Source: Lacrimispora sinapis | Lineage (GTDB): Bacteria > Bacillota > Clostridia > Lachnospirales > Lachnospiraceae | DNA: 64,000 nt | Reading direction: 5' to 3' | Assembly: GCF_043633585.1 (NCBI RefSeq) | Contig: NZ_CP141832.1 | Span: forward strand, 3,038,001-3,102,000 | Shown here: positions 1-9,136 of the stretch, one piece after another | How the letters are laid out: every line of letters begins with the position of its first letter | How positions within the stretch are numbered: the first letter of the stretch is position 1 | Notes under the pieces: model-generated | Database searches by the model: none | Told to the model about the DNA's origin: nothing | Seen by the model: only the letters and a program-made list of their open reading frames with translations | Translations under genes and position numbers: made by a program

Positions 1-1
1 A

Positions 2-3000
2 GGCCCCTTGCATTTTCTTCCGGAACTGAAAAAAGCCTTTATCCGTACCCTTCATTTATCCGGAGATGAGATCATCGCACCGGAACACTCCCATCTTTTT
101 GCTGCCATCGGTGCGGCAATGAATGCAGTGGAGGCCACCGATGCCACCCTCTCTCTGGAGGAAATGATCTCCCGTTTATCTTCCGGAATCCGCATGGAAT
201 TTGAAGTAAAGCGTATGGAGCCTCTGTTTAAAGATCAGGCGGATTTTGATGAATTTATCACCCGCCACAGCAAACACACCGTGAAAAAAGGGGATCTGTC
301 TTCCTATCACGGAAAGTGCTTTTTAGGAATCGATGCAGGCTCCACCACAACCAAAGTCGCCCTCGTAGGCGAAGACGGAACTCTGCTTTATAAATTCTAC
401 AGCAGCAACAACGGAAGTCCTCTGGCAACAGCCACCCAGGCGATGAAAGAGATCAAAGAACAGCTTACTGAGGACAGTGAGATCGTATGGTCCTGTTCCA
501 CCGGCTACGGGGAAGCCTTATTAAAGGCAGCCTTTCTTCTTGATGAAGGAGAAGTGGAGACCATTTCCCACTATTATGCAGCCTCCTTTTTTGAACCGGA
601 GGTAGACTGCATTCTGGACATCGGCGGCCAGGATATGAAGTGCATACGCATCAAAAACGGCACCGTAGACAGCGTTCAGTTAAACGAAGCCTGTTCTGCC
701 GGCTGCGGCTCCTTTATCGAAACCTTTGCCAATTCCCTGAATTATAAGGTGGAGGATTTTGCAGAGGAAGCAATTTTTGCAGAAAACCCAACGGATCTTG
801 GAACCAGATGTACGGTATTTATGAACTCCAATGTAAAACAGGCCCAAAAGGAAGGGGCACCGGTTTCTGATATTTCTGCCGGTCTTGCCTATTCCGTTAT
901 TAAGAATGCCTTATTTAAAGTAATAAAAATTACAAGTGCTTCTGATTTAGGGAAGCACGTGGTGGTTCAGGGCGGTACTTTTTATAACAACGCAGTACTC
1001 CGGAGCTTTGAAAAGATCTCCGGCTGCCAGGCAGTCCGTCCGGACATTGCAGGCATTATGGGGGCATTCGGTGCCGCACTGATCGCACGGGAGCGCTATG
1101 AAGCGTCTGCAAAGACCACCATGCTGAGCCTTGATGAAATTTTGAATCTTCACTATGAGACTTCCATGACCCGATGCAGAAAATGCACCAACAACTGTGT
1201 TCTTACGGTAAACCGTTTTGACGGCGGACGTAAATTTATTTCCGGCAACCGCTGTGAGCGGGGGCTTGGAAAAGAGAAAGCCTCCAGTGATGTTCCGAAT
1301 CTTTTTGATTACAAATATCACCGAACGTTTGACTATGAGCCTTTGGATGAGGCTGCTGCGGAGCGGGGCACCATCGGTATCCCGAGAGTTTTGAACCTTT
1401 ATGAAAATTACCCCTTCTGGGCTGTTTTCTTTAAAACGTTAAAATTCCGCACCATTCTCTCCCCCCAGTCCACCAGAAAGATTTATGAACTGGGCATTGA
1501 ATCCATTCCAAGCGAATCCGAATGCTATCCGGCCAAGATTGCCCACGGTCACGTGGAATGGCTGATCCGGGAAGGAATCAAAACTATTTTTTATCCCTGC
1601 ATCCCTTATGAAAGAAATGAAACGCCTGATGCAGGAAACCATTTTAACTGTCCCATCGTCACCTCTTATGCGGAAAATATCAAAAACAACGTGGAAGGGA
1701 TCCAGACAGAGAACGTACGGTTTTTAAACCCATTTATGGCATTTACCAACGAAGAGGTATTAACCTCCCGTCTGGTTGAAGTATTTAAAAACGAATTTAA
1801 AATCCCTGCCTCCGAAATTACCGCCGCGGCTCACGCCGCCTGGGAAGAGCTTATGGCTTCCCGCGCCGACATAGAGAAAAAGGGAGAGGAAACCTTATTA
1901 TGGCTCAAGGAGAACGACCGTCATGGGATCGTACTGGCGGGCCGTCCTTACCACGTTGATCCGGAGATCAACCACGGCATTCCGGAACTCATTGCCTCCT
2001 TTGGTTTTGCAGTTCTCACGGAGGACTCGGTCTCCCATCTTGCAGAGATCGAACGGCCTATGGTGGTCACAGACCAGTGGATGTATCATACAAGACTCTA
2101 CAAAGCAGCCACTCTCGTGAAACGGGAGCGGAATCTGGATATGATTCAACTCACTTCCTTTGGCTGCGGTCTGGATGCCGTAACGACAGACCAGGTTAGT
2201 GATATCCTTACCGGATCCGGCAAGATTTATACGGTTTTAAAGATCGACGAAGTCAACAACCTGGGAGCGGCCAGAATCCGTATCCGTTCCCTGATTGCGG
2301 CACTAAAGGTACGGGACAAAGAGCACTTTGAGCAAAACGTCGTATCAAGTGCTTATCACCGGGTGATGTTTACCAAAGAGATGAAACAGGATTATACCAT
2401 TCTCTGTCCGCAGATGTCACCGATTCATTTTGACTTGATTGAACCTGCGATCCGTACATTCGGCTACAAGATCGAGGTCCTGCAGAATCACAACCGGACC
2501 GCCGTTGATACAGGACTGAAATATGTAAACAATGACGCCTGCTATCCCTCTCTCATCGTTGTGGGACAGATTATGGATGCGCTCCTTTCTGGCAAATACG
2601 ATTTAGACCATACTGCCGTATTCATGAGCCAGACCGGAGGGGGCTGCCGTGCTTCCAACTATATCGGATTCATAAGAAGAGCGCTTGAGAAGGCAGGCAT
2701 GGGCCAAGTTCCTGTGATCTCGGTCAATGCCAATAACATGGAGACCAATCCGGGCTTTAAGATCACACTTCCTATGCTGACAAAAGCGATGCAGGGTGTG
2801 GTTTACGGAGACGTATTTATGAGAGTGCTCTACGCCACCCGTCCTTATGAAAAGATTCCCGGTTCCGCCAATGCGCTTCATGAGAAATGGAAAAACCGGT
2901 GCATCGAATCTTTATCGAAGAAATCACCGGATATGATTACATTTTCCCGTAATATCAGGGGCATCATCAAGGATTTTGACAATCTGGAACGCAACGACAT

Positions 3001-3622
3001 CCAAAAGCCGAAGGTCGGGGTGGTCGGCGAGATCCTGGTGAAGTTCTCTCCATTGGCAAACAACCATATCGTGGAACTTTTAGAGGCAGAAGGTGCGGAA
3101 GCAGTGATGCCGGATCTGATGGATTTCCTTTTGTACTGCTTCTATAACAATAACTTTAAAGCAGAGAACCTTGGCGGAGCGAAAAAAACCGCCACTCTCT
3201 CCAATATGGCAATCTCTCTGCTCGAATTCTTCCGAAAGACAGCAAAGCGGGAACTGACAAAGAGCAGACACTTCACCGCTCCTTCCCACATCGGAAACCT
3301 GGCAGATATGGCCAAGGATTTCGTTTCCATTGGGAATCAGACGGGGGAAGGCTGGTTCTTAACCGGTGAAATGCTGGAGTTAATCCATACCGGTACCAAT
3401 AACATTGTCTGCACTCAGCCTTTTGGCTGTCTTCCAAACCACATCGTGGGCAAGGGCGTCATCAAGGAACTGCGGAAATCTTATCCGGATTCCAATATCA
3501 TCGCTGTGGACTATGACCCTGGTGCCAGCGAGGTAAACCAGTTAAACCGTATTAAACTGATGCTGTCAACAGCACAGAAAAATCTGCAAAAAGACCAGAC
3601 TTCTGTACAAGGCAGTCATTAA
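2..3622 (+). CDS. Acyl-CoA dehydratase activase / 2-hydroxyacyl-CoA dehydratase fusion protein, 5' end outside window
   Basis: The reading frame is open from the left edge, so the start lies outside the window; about 1206 codons are visible, against roughly 1400 residues usual for these fusions. From the first visible TTG codon, an ASKHA ATPase module begins near residue 105 (FLGIDAGSTTTKVALV, phosphate loop) with a second nucleotide motif CILDIGGQDMK near 200. A cysteine motif CRKCTNNC near 390 follows, then HgdB/DUF2229-like dehydratase-related domains to the C-terminus (CYPA, NDACYPS, GGGCRASNY, FGCLPNH). Family members resemble the ATP-driven [4Fe-4S] electron activators of 2-hydroxyacyl-CoA dehydratases plus their partner subunit in one chain. 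The missing N-terminus probably holds the first half of a duplicated ATPase. The physiological substrate is unknown. A terminator follows within 30 bp. Confidence 0.88.
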   Translation, partial: GPLHFLPELKKAFIRTLHLSGDEIIAPEHSHLFAAIGAAMNAVEATDATLSLEEMISRLSSGIRMEFEVKRMEPLFKDQADFDEFITRHSKHTVKKGDLSSYHGKCFLGIDAGSTTTKVALVGEDGTLLYKFYSSNNGSPLATATQAMKEIKEQLTEDSEIVWSCSTGYGEALLKAAFLLDEGEVETISHYYAASFFEPEVDCILDIGGQDMKCIRIKNGTVDSVQLNEACSAGCGSFIETFANSLNYKVEDFAEEAIFAENPTDLGTRCTVFMNSNVKQAQKEGAPVSDISAGLAYSVIKNALFKVIKITSASDLGKHVVVQGGTFYNNAVLRSFEKISGCQAVRPDIAGIMGAFGAALIARERYEASAKTTMLSLDEILNLHYETSMTRCRKCTNNCVLTVNRFDGGRKFISGNRCERGLGKEKASSDVPNLFDYKYHRTFDYEPLDEAAAERGTIGIPRVLNLYENYPFWAVFFKTLKFRTILSPQSTRKIYELGIESIPSESECYPAKIAHGHVEWLIREGIKTIFYPCIPYERNETPDAGNHFNCPIVTSYAENIKNNVEGIQTENVRFLNPFMAFTNEEVLTSRLVEVFKNEFKIPASEITAAAHAAWEELMASRADIEKKGEETLLWLKENDRHGIVLAGRPYHVDPEINHGIPELIASFGFAVLTEDSVSHLAEIERPMVVTDQWMYHTRLYKAATLVKRERNLDMIQLTSFGCGLDAVTTDQVSDILTGSGKIYTVLKIDEVNNLGAARIRIRSLIAALKVRDKEHFEQNVVSSAYHRVMFTKEMKQDYTILCPQMSPIHFDLIEPAIRTFGYKIEVLQNHNRTAVDTGLKYVNNDACYPSLIVVGQIMDALLSGKYDLDHTAVFMSQTGGGCRASNYIGFIRRALEKAGMGQVPVISVNANNMETNPGFKITLPMLTKAMQGVVYGDVFMRVLYATRPYEKIPGSANALHEKWKNRCIESLSKKSPDMITFSRNIRGIIKDFDNLERNDIQKPKVGVVGEILVKFSPLANNHIVELLEAEGAEAVMPDLMDFLLYCFYNNNFKAENLGGAKKTATLSNMAISLLEFFRKTAKRELTKSRHFTAPSHIGNLADMAKDFVSIGNQTGEGWFLTGEMLELIHTGTNNIVCTQPFGCLPNHIVGKGVIKELRKSYPDSNIIAVDYDPGASEVNQLNRIKLMLSTAQKNLQKDQTSVQGSH

Positions 3623-3650
3623 AGAATGAATATGAAGTTTTCTATAGAAA

Positions 3651-3678
3651 AAAGGCAGGTTTTCCTGCTTTTTTTCTT
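3651..3678 (+). terminator. Rho-independent terminator of the activase gene
   Basis: A stem of AAAGGCAGG against CCTGCTTTT (one G-T pair) with a TTTT loop is followed by a run of T residues. It lies about 30 bp after the stop at 3622. A weak open frame continues across this gap (3626-3910), but it has no ribosome site and an implausible F/S/I-rich composition, so 3623-3940 is treated as non-coding. Confidence 0.85.
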
Positions 3679-3851
3679 TTATTTTCCAATCCATTCTATC
3701 AATTACAGGTCTATCAATCGGCTTTTCTCCCCATATTATGGGCATTTTCTTATTTTTTTCTCCATTTGCATATTACCATTATTCGGAAATATTACAAAAG
3801 TATTAAATATTATCACATTTCTTACACATTCTTACGCCTTTTTTACATGGC

Positions 3852-3882
3852 TTGACCTTGGACCTGCTCCATGGTTTAAAGT
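3852..3882 (+). promoter_or_regulatory. Candidate MerR-type promoter/operator upstream of the cell-wall-repeat gene
   Basis: The -35 TTGACC (3852-3857) and a -10 TAAAGT (3877-3882) are separated by 19 bp, the over-long spacing typical of MerR-family promoters. The spacer carries the dyad CCTTGGA-N5-TCCATGG (3856-3874). The arrangement CTTGACCTT-N-GGTTTAA closely follows the layout of CueR/MerR operators. An alternative -10 TTTAAA (3875-3880) would give a normal 17-bp spacer. No MerR-like gene lies in the window, so the regulator, if any, is encoded elsewhere. The transcript would start about 50 bp before the ATG at 3941. Confidence 0.55.
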
Positions 3883-3940
3883 CACACCAACAGCGGAACA
3901 CGCTGGTTAAACAAAACAGGAGTTATGAAAGGAGATTACA

Positions 3941-5365
3941 ATGAGAAAACAGAACATGAAATGGATTGTTCCCTGCGCAGCGGCGCTTTTTACCATAGGT
4001 GCCTCAATGACATCGTTTGCAGCTCAAGGCTGGACCGAGGAGAACAACTCCTGGGTGTATTATGACAACGATGGGGATCAGATAACCGATTCCTGGAGAA
4101 AATCCGGAGATAACTGGTTCTACTTAGATTCCGATGGCCAGATGGTAACCAGCAGCCTGATCGAATCTGATGATAACTATTACTATGTAAACTCCGTAGG
4201 TGCTATGGTCAGCAACGAATGGCGTGAAATCACCGTGGACGACAGCGATGACGAAGACGGCCAGGACACATTCTGGTACTACTTCGGCAGCAACGGAAGA
4301 GCTTATAAGGCTGGTAATTCCGGAAAAACTTCCTTTAAATCCATTAAGATCGCAAACGGAGAAGTTCATGACTATGCATTCGATTCAGAAGGCAAAATGC
4401 TCTATGGCTGGGTAAACGAGGATTCTACCCGTGTTACCGGTGATGATGCCTGGAAGGAGGGACTCTACTACTTAGGTGATTCTACAGACGGCGCTAAAAC
4501 AAGCGGCGCATGGAAGTTACTTGAAGTAGTCGATGATGACAATACCAAAGATAACTTCGACGGCACCTACTGGTTCTACTTCGGACCCAATGGTAAAAAG
4601 CTGAAGGATACTACAAAAACCATTAACGGAAAGAAATACCGGTTTGATGAAAATGGTGCCGCTGAATCCGAATGGTATGAAAAAGCATCTGTTGCATCAG
4701 CAAGCAATCCAAACCAGTATTACAACCTTCCAGAGCAGTCCTGGCTGGCAAAAGGCTGGTTTAAGACCATTCCAAGCGAAAACGTTGATCAGGAAGCTTA
4801 CGAAAACGGCGACGAGTACTGGTTCTATGCAAATAACAACGGAGATTTAATCACCAGCCAGATCAAATCCATCAATGGTTTAAGATACGGATTCAATGAA
4901 AAGGGCGAAATGCTTCACGGTCTTTACAAACTGACCTTCGATTCCAACAGAAAGATTGATTCTTACGATGAGATTGAGACAGAGGATGAATTCCCAACGG
5001 CAGATGACACCGCTTCTGTTTACTATTTCGGTAACTCTCCAAAAGAGGGCGTTATGGCTACCGGCAAAACCACCATTGATCTTGACGGCGAAAATTACAC
5101 CTTTAACTTCCGTAAATCCGGAAGCAACAAGGGTGCCGGCTACAACGGAATCTACGATGACAGCATCTACATTCAGGGCCGTATGTTAAAGGCTGACAAG
5201 GATGAGAAATACAAAGTAGTTGAATTCGACGGCAAAGAATATCTGGTATCAACCTCCGGCAAACTTGCAAAGAACAAGTCAAACATCAAAGACGGAGATG
5301 ACAAATACTACAAGACAAACAGTGACGGAACCATCAAAGAGTCCGGATACGACAAATTAAAGTAA
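3941..5365 (+). CDS. Secreted cell-wall/choline-binding repeat protein
   Basis: 474 residues, beginning with a Sec signal peptide (MRKQ..., hydrophobic core, cleavage probably after SFAA near residue 28). The mature protein is almost entirely CW-binding-type repeats of about 20 residues rich in W, Y, G, D and N (GWTEENNSWVYYDNDG, WRKSGDNWFYLDSDGQM, TFWYYFGSNGRAYK, YWFYFGPNGKK), the pattern of PF01473/Choline_bind_3 modules that bind choline or glucan on the cell surface. No catalytic domain is visible, so it is probably a surface adhesin or scaffold. It is strongly acidic. The start is fixed by AAAGGAG at 3928-3934, 6 bp before the ATG. It stands alone between two terminators, behind the MerR-like promoter. 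Confidence 0.85.
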   Translation: MRKQNMKWIVPCAAALFTIGASMTSFAAQGWTEENNSWVYYDNDGDQITDSWRKSGDNWFYLDSDGQMVTSSLIESDDNYYYVNSVGAMVSNEWREITVDDSDDEDGQDTFWYYFGSNGRAYKAGNSGKTSFKSIKIANGEVHDYAFDSEGKMLYGWVNEDSTRVTGDDAWKEGLYYLGDSTDGAKTSGAWKLLEVVDDDNTKDNFDGTYWFYFGPNGKKLKDTTKTINGKKYRFDENGAAESEWYEKASVASASNPNQYYNLPEQSWLAKGWFKTIPSENVDQEAYENGDEYWFYANNNGDLITSQIKSINGLRYGFNEKGEMLHGLYKLTFDSNRKIDSYDEIETEDEFPTADDTASVYYFGNSPKEGVMATGKTTIDLDGENYTFNFRKSGSNKGAGYNGIYDDSIYIQGRMLKADKDEKYKVVEFDGKEYLVSTSGKLAKNKSNIKDGDDKYYKTNSDGTIKESGYDKLK

Positions 5366-5380
5366 TACATCTATGAGAAA

Positions 5381-5415
5381 AGGCTGCTGCCACAAAAACA
5401 CAGTAACAGCAGCCT
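5381..5415 (+). terminator. Hairpin just downstream of the repeat-protein gene
   Basis: A perfect 9-bp stem AGGCTGCTG / CAGCAGCCT encloses a 17-nt loop, 15 bp after the stop codon. No T run follows, so it may stabilise the mRNA 3' end or pause polymerase instead of terminating alone. The strong terminator at 5572 is the backup. I see no gene between them (5416-5571). Confidence 0.45.
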
Positions 5416-5571
5416 CTATCATAAAGCAATACAAGTATAATAAACAGCAGTTACAAGCAGCTCAGTTCGGTTATCATATCGTTATAAACGAACATCACAA
5501 TACAAGATACAATCAATCAACGCAAACAGCACAATGAAAAATATTAACGCACTTCCATCCTAATACAAATC

Positions 5572-5619
5572 AAAAAGAGCTTTGAAGATAGATATAATAC
5601 CCTTCAAGGCTCTTTTTTT
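5572..5619. terminator. Strong bidirectional terminator
   Basis: A near-perfect 16-bp stem (AAAAAGAGC-T-TTGAAG against CTTCAA-G-GCTCTTTTT) has A runs on one side and T runs on the other. It isolates the repeat-protein unit from the DUF1540 gene. Confidence 0.85.
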
Positions 5620-5688
5620 GATTCATTCCAACGGCTGAAACATGCCGATTTTTAAAAGAAAAAATTGGCATAATAATTCAGTCCAAAC

Positions 5689-5706
5689 CGTTTACAATAA
5701 TAAACG
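5689..5706. promoter_or_regulatory. Inverted repeat upstream of the DUF1540 gene, candidate operator
   Basis: The dyad CGTTTA-N6-TAAACG is perfect and lies 28 bp before the ATG, near where the promoter -10 or start site should be. The bound protein is unknown. Confidence 0.3.
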
Positions 5707-5733
5707 TAACAATCAATGAAGGAGGGTTTATCT

Positions 5734-5904
5734 ATGTTAGCAAACGGGATTAATGAATGTATCCAATGTTCTATCGACAACTGTGAATATCACGCAAAAA
5801 AAGAAGACTATTGTACCCTTGACAGAATCAAGGTAGGTACCCATGAGCAGAATCCTACCCAAAAAGAGTGCACCGATTGTGAGTCTTTCAAAAACCAGGC
5901 ATAA
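5734..5904 (+). CDS. DUF1540 small cysteine-rich protein
   Basis: 56 residues with the DUF1540 spacing of cysteines: CIQCSIDNCEYH near the N-terminus, DYCTLDRI in the middle and CTDCESFK at the end. The pattern suggests a small metal-binding (probably zinc) fold. Such proteins are common in Clostridia and have no firmly assigned role; some are spore-associated. The start at 5734 is chosen because GAAGGAGGG sits 8 bp upstream. The earlier in-frame ATG at 5716 overlaps that ribosome site and is unlikely. It is monocistronic and followed by its own terminator. Confidence 0.8.
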   Translation: MLANGINECIQCSIDNCEYHAKKEDYCTLDRIKVGTHEQNPTQKECTDCESFKNQA

Positions 5905-5927
5905 GCAGCCAAATCTAATTTCCTCCT

Positions 5928-5962
5928 AAAATGCTGTGCAGAATCCTCTGCGCAGCATTTTT
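5928..5962 (+). terminator. Terminator of the DUF1540 gene
   Basis: The stem AATGCTG-T-GCAG against CTGC-G-CAGCATT is followed by TTTTTATT, 25 bp after the stop codon. Confidence 0.8.
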
Positions 5963-5968
5963 ATTGAG

Positions 5969-6001
5969 AAAAGGGTATCCCTAATGTCATTAGAGATACC
6001 C
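5969..6001 (-). terminator. Hairpin terminator of glyA
   Basis: On the minus strand, GGGTATC-T-CTAAT / ATTAG-G-GATACCC forms a 12-bp stem with a 3-nt loop, followed by TTTT. It lies 13 bp past the glyA stop and faces the DUF1540 terminator. Confidence 0.65.
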
Positions 6002-6013
6002 TCAACCAGTCAT

Positions 6014-7261
6014 TTATTCATACAGCGGATATTTATCACAGATTTTTGTGACTTCGCTTCTGATGTAATCGGCTTTATGTTCAAAATCCGTAGCAGCCAG
6101 CCAGATACACTCTGCAATCTTATCCATATCTTCTTCCTTTAACCCTCTGGAAGTGATGGCTGGAGTTCCTATACGGACACCAGAGGTCACAAACGGGCTT
6201 CTCGGATCATTGGGTACTGCATTCTTATTTAACGTAATATAGACTTCATCACAGCGGTTCTGAAGCTCCTTACCCGTAACTTCCATTCCCTTTAAATCAA
6301 TCAGCATCAGATGGTTGTCGGTTCCACCTGTTAAAATATTAAATCCCTGTTTTACAAGGGCTGCAGCAAGAGCTTTTGCATTCTTTACTACCTGCTCCTG
6401 ATACGTCTTGAATTCAGGCTTTAACGCTTCACCCAAGCAAACTGCTTTGCCTGCGATGATGTGCTCCAAAGGACCGCCCTGTATTCCCGGAAACACCGCT
6501 TTATTAAAGTTGAACTTGTCAGCAGCCTCCTGGTTCGCAAGGATCAGTCCTCCTCTTGGTCCGCGGAGAGTCTTATGGGTCGTGGTGGTCACTACATCTG
6601 CATATGGAATCGGACTTTCATGAAGTCCTGCTGCAACCAGACCTGCAATATGAGCCATATCCACCATCAAATAGGCATTGACTTTATCTGCCACCTCACG
6701 GAACCGTTTAAAATCAATGGCTCTCGCATATGCACTTGCGCCAGCCACAATCAGCTTTGGCTTATGCTCGATTGCCAGACGCTCCATCTCATCGTAATCT
6801 AGGATTCCCTGGTCATTCACTCCATAAGGTACAATATTAAAATACAAACCGGAAAAGTTTACAGGGCTTCCATGAGTCAAATGACCGCCATGGTTTAAAT
6901 TCATCCCCAAAACCGTTTCACCTGGCTTTAACATGGCAAGAAAAGCCGCCATATTTGCCTGTGCACCGGAATGAGGCTGAACGTTGGCGTAATCACAGCC
7001 GAACAGCTTTTTTGCACGTTCAATGGCGATGGTCTCTACAACATCCACTTCTTCACAACCGCCATAATACCGTTTTCCAGGATAACCTTCTGCATATTTA
7101 TTTGTAAGTACAGTGCCCATTGCCATCATGACCGGTTCTGAAACAATATTCTCCGATGCGATCAGCTCTAAGTTTCTTCTCTGGCGTCCACACTCTTTTT
7201 CAATTGCCTCTCCGACTTCCTTATCATAGCCGGTAATAAACTTCATTACTTCATTTACCAT
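6014..7261 (-). CDS. glyA: Serine hydroxymethyltransferase
   Basis: 415 residues, full length for the family. This PLP enzyme interconverts serine and glycine and loads one-carbon units onto tetrahydrofolate in the cytosol. Visible signatures are the N-terminal RRNLELIASENIVS, NLNHGGHLTHG, the PLP lysine in TTTTHKTLRGPRGG (about residue 229) and the C-terminal TSGVRIGTPAITSRG. GAGGG lies 7 bp before the ATG at 7261; an in-frame ATG at 7267 would leave only 1 bp, so the shorter form is preferred. It is transcribed alone from a consensus promoter at 7314-7342. Confidence 0.97.
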   Translation of the reverse strand: MVNEVMKFITGYDKEVGEAIEKECGRQRRNLELIASENIVSEPVMMAMGTVLTNKYAEGYPGKRYYGGCEEVDVVETIAIERAKKLFGCDYANVQPHSGAQANMAAFLAMLKPGETVLGMNLNHGGHLTHGSPVNFSGLYFNIVPYGVNDQGILDYDEMERLAIEHKPKLIVAGASAYARAIDFKRFREVADKVNAYLMVDMAHIAGLVAAGLHESPIPYADVVTTTTHKTLRGPRGGLILANQEAADKFNFNKAVFPGIQGGPLEHIIAGKAVCLGEALKPEFKTYQEQVVKNAKALAAALVKQGFNILTGGTDNHLMLIDLKGMEVTGKELQNRCDEVYITLNKNAVPNDPRSPFVTSGVRIGTPAITSRGLKEEDMDKIAECIWLAATDFEHKADYIRSEVTKICDKYPLYE

Positions 7262-7313
7262 GTCCATTCCCTCACTTTTCCTTTTGAAAACTGTGACTTT
7301 TGTATTTTGGTCG

Positions 7314-7342
7314 ATTATATAGCTACTTTTTTATTATGTCAA
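7314..7342 (-). promoter_or_regulatory. Consensus sigma-A promoter of glyA
   Basis: On the minus strand TTGACA and TATAAT are separated by exactly 17 bp, matching the consensus at every position. The 5' leader is about 45 nt. No purine- or glycine-riboswitch-like structure fits in it. Confidence 0.85.
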
Positions 7343-7355
7343 GGCTTTCTGTCAT

Positions 7356-9068
7356 TCATTTTGGAATCTTATAATTCTTTATAATGATCTGCAAAGACTT
7401 ATTCCCGTTGTATTCGTTGACCGCAGGATAATAGATTACATCAAGTTTTCTGCAGTTTCCCAACTCCTCCAGAAAGGAATCACCGTCTGTAAACAGCAGG
7501 GCATCCATTGGCATTCCTTTTTCTGTGGCCAGGGAGAATTTTACTGCATTTCTATTTTTGCCCAGCACCCTGACGCTTCGTATGGATAAGCCCTTTTGGG
7601 CAAACAGAGGCTTTTCATTCCCCTGTCCAAAGGGTTCCAGTAAATTTAGTTCTTCAATCAGCGGTTCGCTTATGTACTCCAACGGCATGGGAACGTCGAT
7701 CCACACTTTGCGGATAAAATCCTCCTCCTGAAGGGACGCCTGCTCATTCAGACATTTACGGAATTCCTCCACATTTTCCTTTTTCAGGGACAAGCCTGCT
7801 GCCATAGGATGACCTCCGAATTTCAAAAGCAGCTCTTTTACCCCCACCAATGCATCAAACATATGATAGTTTTCAATGGAACGGCCCGAACCTTTTACAT
7901 TTTCCTCTCCATCGGTCAATACAAACGACGGCTTCTGAAAATGTTCCCTCAGCCTTCCGGCAATGATTCCAGCCAGGGATTCATGACATTCCGGCAAATA
8001 TACCACCAGCACCTTATCTTCCTTATAACGTTCTTCTACCTGTTCCACGGCTTCTTGTGTTCCCTGTTTTGTCATGGACTTTCTCTGGTCATTGAGTTCC
8101 TTCAGCTCCAGTGCCATACGGTCCGCTTCTTCCTCATCCTCACTGAGAAGGAGAGAGAGGGCCAGTTTGGCTGTCTGAAGCCGTCCTCCCGCATTTAAGC
8201 AGGGACCGATCACAAACCCGATCTGGTAGGCGGTAATTTCACCCGGATCGAGATTGTTTTTTTCAATGAGTTTTCTAAGTCCCAGACTTTTGGTCTGTCC
8301 GATCCGTTTTAGCCCTTCCTTTACGATGATCCGGTTCTCATCCTGCAGCTTCATCACATCCCCCACTGTAGCAATGGCTGCAAATTCAAGCATTTCAAGC
8401 CATTTATCCTTGGAAATGGAACACGCTTCGTAAAGGGCCTGGACCAGCTTGTAAGCCACCAGGCCGCCGCAGATTTCGGGATAAGGATAAGAGCACAGCA
8501 TTTGCTTGGGATTGATTATGGCATCTGCCGGAGGCAGAATCTCTTTTTCATTTTCCTTCATGATATCGTGATGATCCGTTACCAGTACCGTAAGCCCCAA
8601 TTCCTTTGCCAGACGGATCTGAGCCGTTGCGGCAATCCCGTTATCACAGGTCAAAATGGTGTCAATGCCGTCTTCTGCCGCTGCCCGGATAATGGACTCG
8701 TTGATCCCGTACCCATCCTTTATGCGGTCCGGAATCTCATAATCTGCAACAGCCCCCACTTCCTGCAATGCCCGGTATAAAAGATAGGTGGAGCATACAC
8801 CGTCAATATCATAGTCACCTACGATTCTTATCGGCTTTGACTGTCTGATCTTTTCTATCAGGATCTTAACAGTTACGTCCATATCCTTTAACAGGTGGGG
8901 ACTGTATAGATCCTTTAACCCACCATGAAGATATTTTTCCACAGAATCCCTTCCTATTACATCCCGGTTGCGAATGATTCTGGCCGTAACCGGTGATATG
9001 TGATGGCACCTGGCCATTTCTTCAAAATCAGCACGTTTCGTCTGTAGCATCCATTTCTCTGCTGCCAT
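7356..9068 (-). CDS. recJ: Single-stranded-DNA-specific exonuclease RecJ
   Basis: 570 residues from the preferred start; RecJ is a 5'-3' ssDNA exonuclease of the DHH phosphoesterase superfamily acting in recombination and mismatch repair. Motif I VGDYDIDG, the DHH motif VTDHHD, GGRLQTA and the DHHA1 motif FGGHPMAAG are all present, so the metal site is intact. GGGAG lies 10 bp before ATG 9068. An in-frame ATG at 9134 would add 22 residues and begin 2 bp after the upstream gene's stop, but it has no ribosome site; translational coupling could still use it. It is in an operon with the metallopeptidase gene upstream. Confidence 0.92.
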   Translation of the reverse strand: MAAEKWMLQTKRADFEEMARCHHISPVTARIIRNRDVIGRDSVEKYLHGGLKDLYSPHLLKDMDVTVKILIEKIRQSKPIRIVGDYDIDGVCSTYLLYRALQEVGAVADYEIPDRIKDGYGINESIIRAAAEDGIDTILTCDNGIAATAQIRLAKELGLTVLVTDHHDIMKENEKEILPPADAIINPKQMLCSYPYPEICGGLVAYKLVQALYEACSISKDKWLEMLEFAAIATVGDVMKLQDENRIIVKEGLKRIGQTKSLGLRKLIEKNNLDPGEITAYQIGFVIGPCLNAGGRLQTAKLALSLLLSEDEEEADRMALELKELNDQRKSMTKQGTQEAVEQVEERYKEDKVLVVYLPECHESLAGIIAGRLREHFQKPSFVLTDGEENVKGSGRSIENYHMFDALVGVKELLLKFGGHPMAAGLSLKKENVEEFRKCLNEQASLQEEDFIRKVWIDVPMPLEYISEPLIEELNLLEPFGQGNEKPLFAQKGLSIRSVRVLGKNRNAVKFSLATEKGMPMDALLFTDGDSFLEELGNCRKLDVIYYPAVNEYNGNKSLQIIIKNYKIPK

Positions 9069-9136
9069 GTTTCTTTCTCTCCCTGCCGGCCGGTTTGCAC
9101 CGGCTTTTTTATCTGTCATATTACCGTGTTGCATTT

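Noticed and set aside
3626..3910. 94-codon plus-strand frame after the activase gene
   Set aside because: It begins 3 bp after the previous stop without a ribosome site, runs through a terminator and a promoter, and encodes an F/S/I-rich sequence unlike a real protein.
5366..5733. A small RNA between the two hairpins at 5381 and 5572
   Set aside because: No promoter or conserved structure could be identified; the interval is simply AT-rich.
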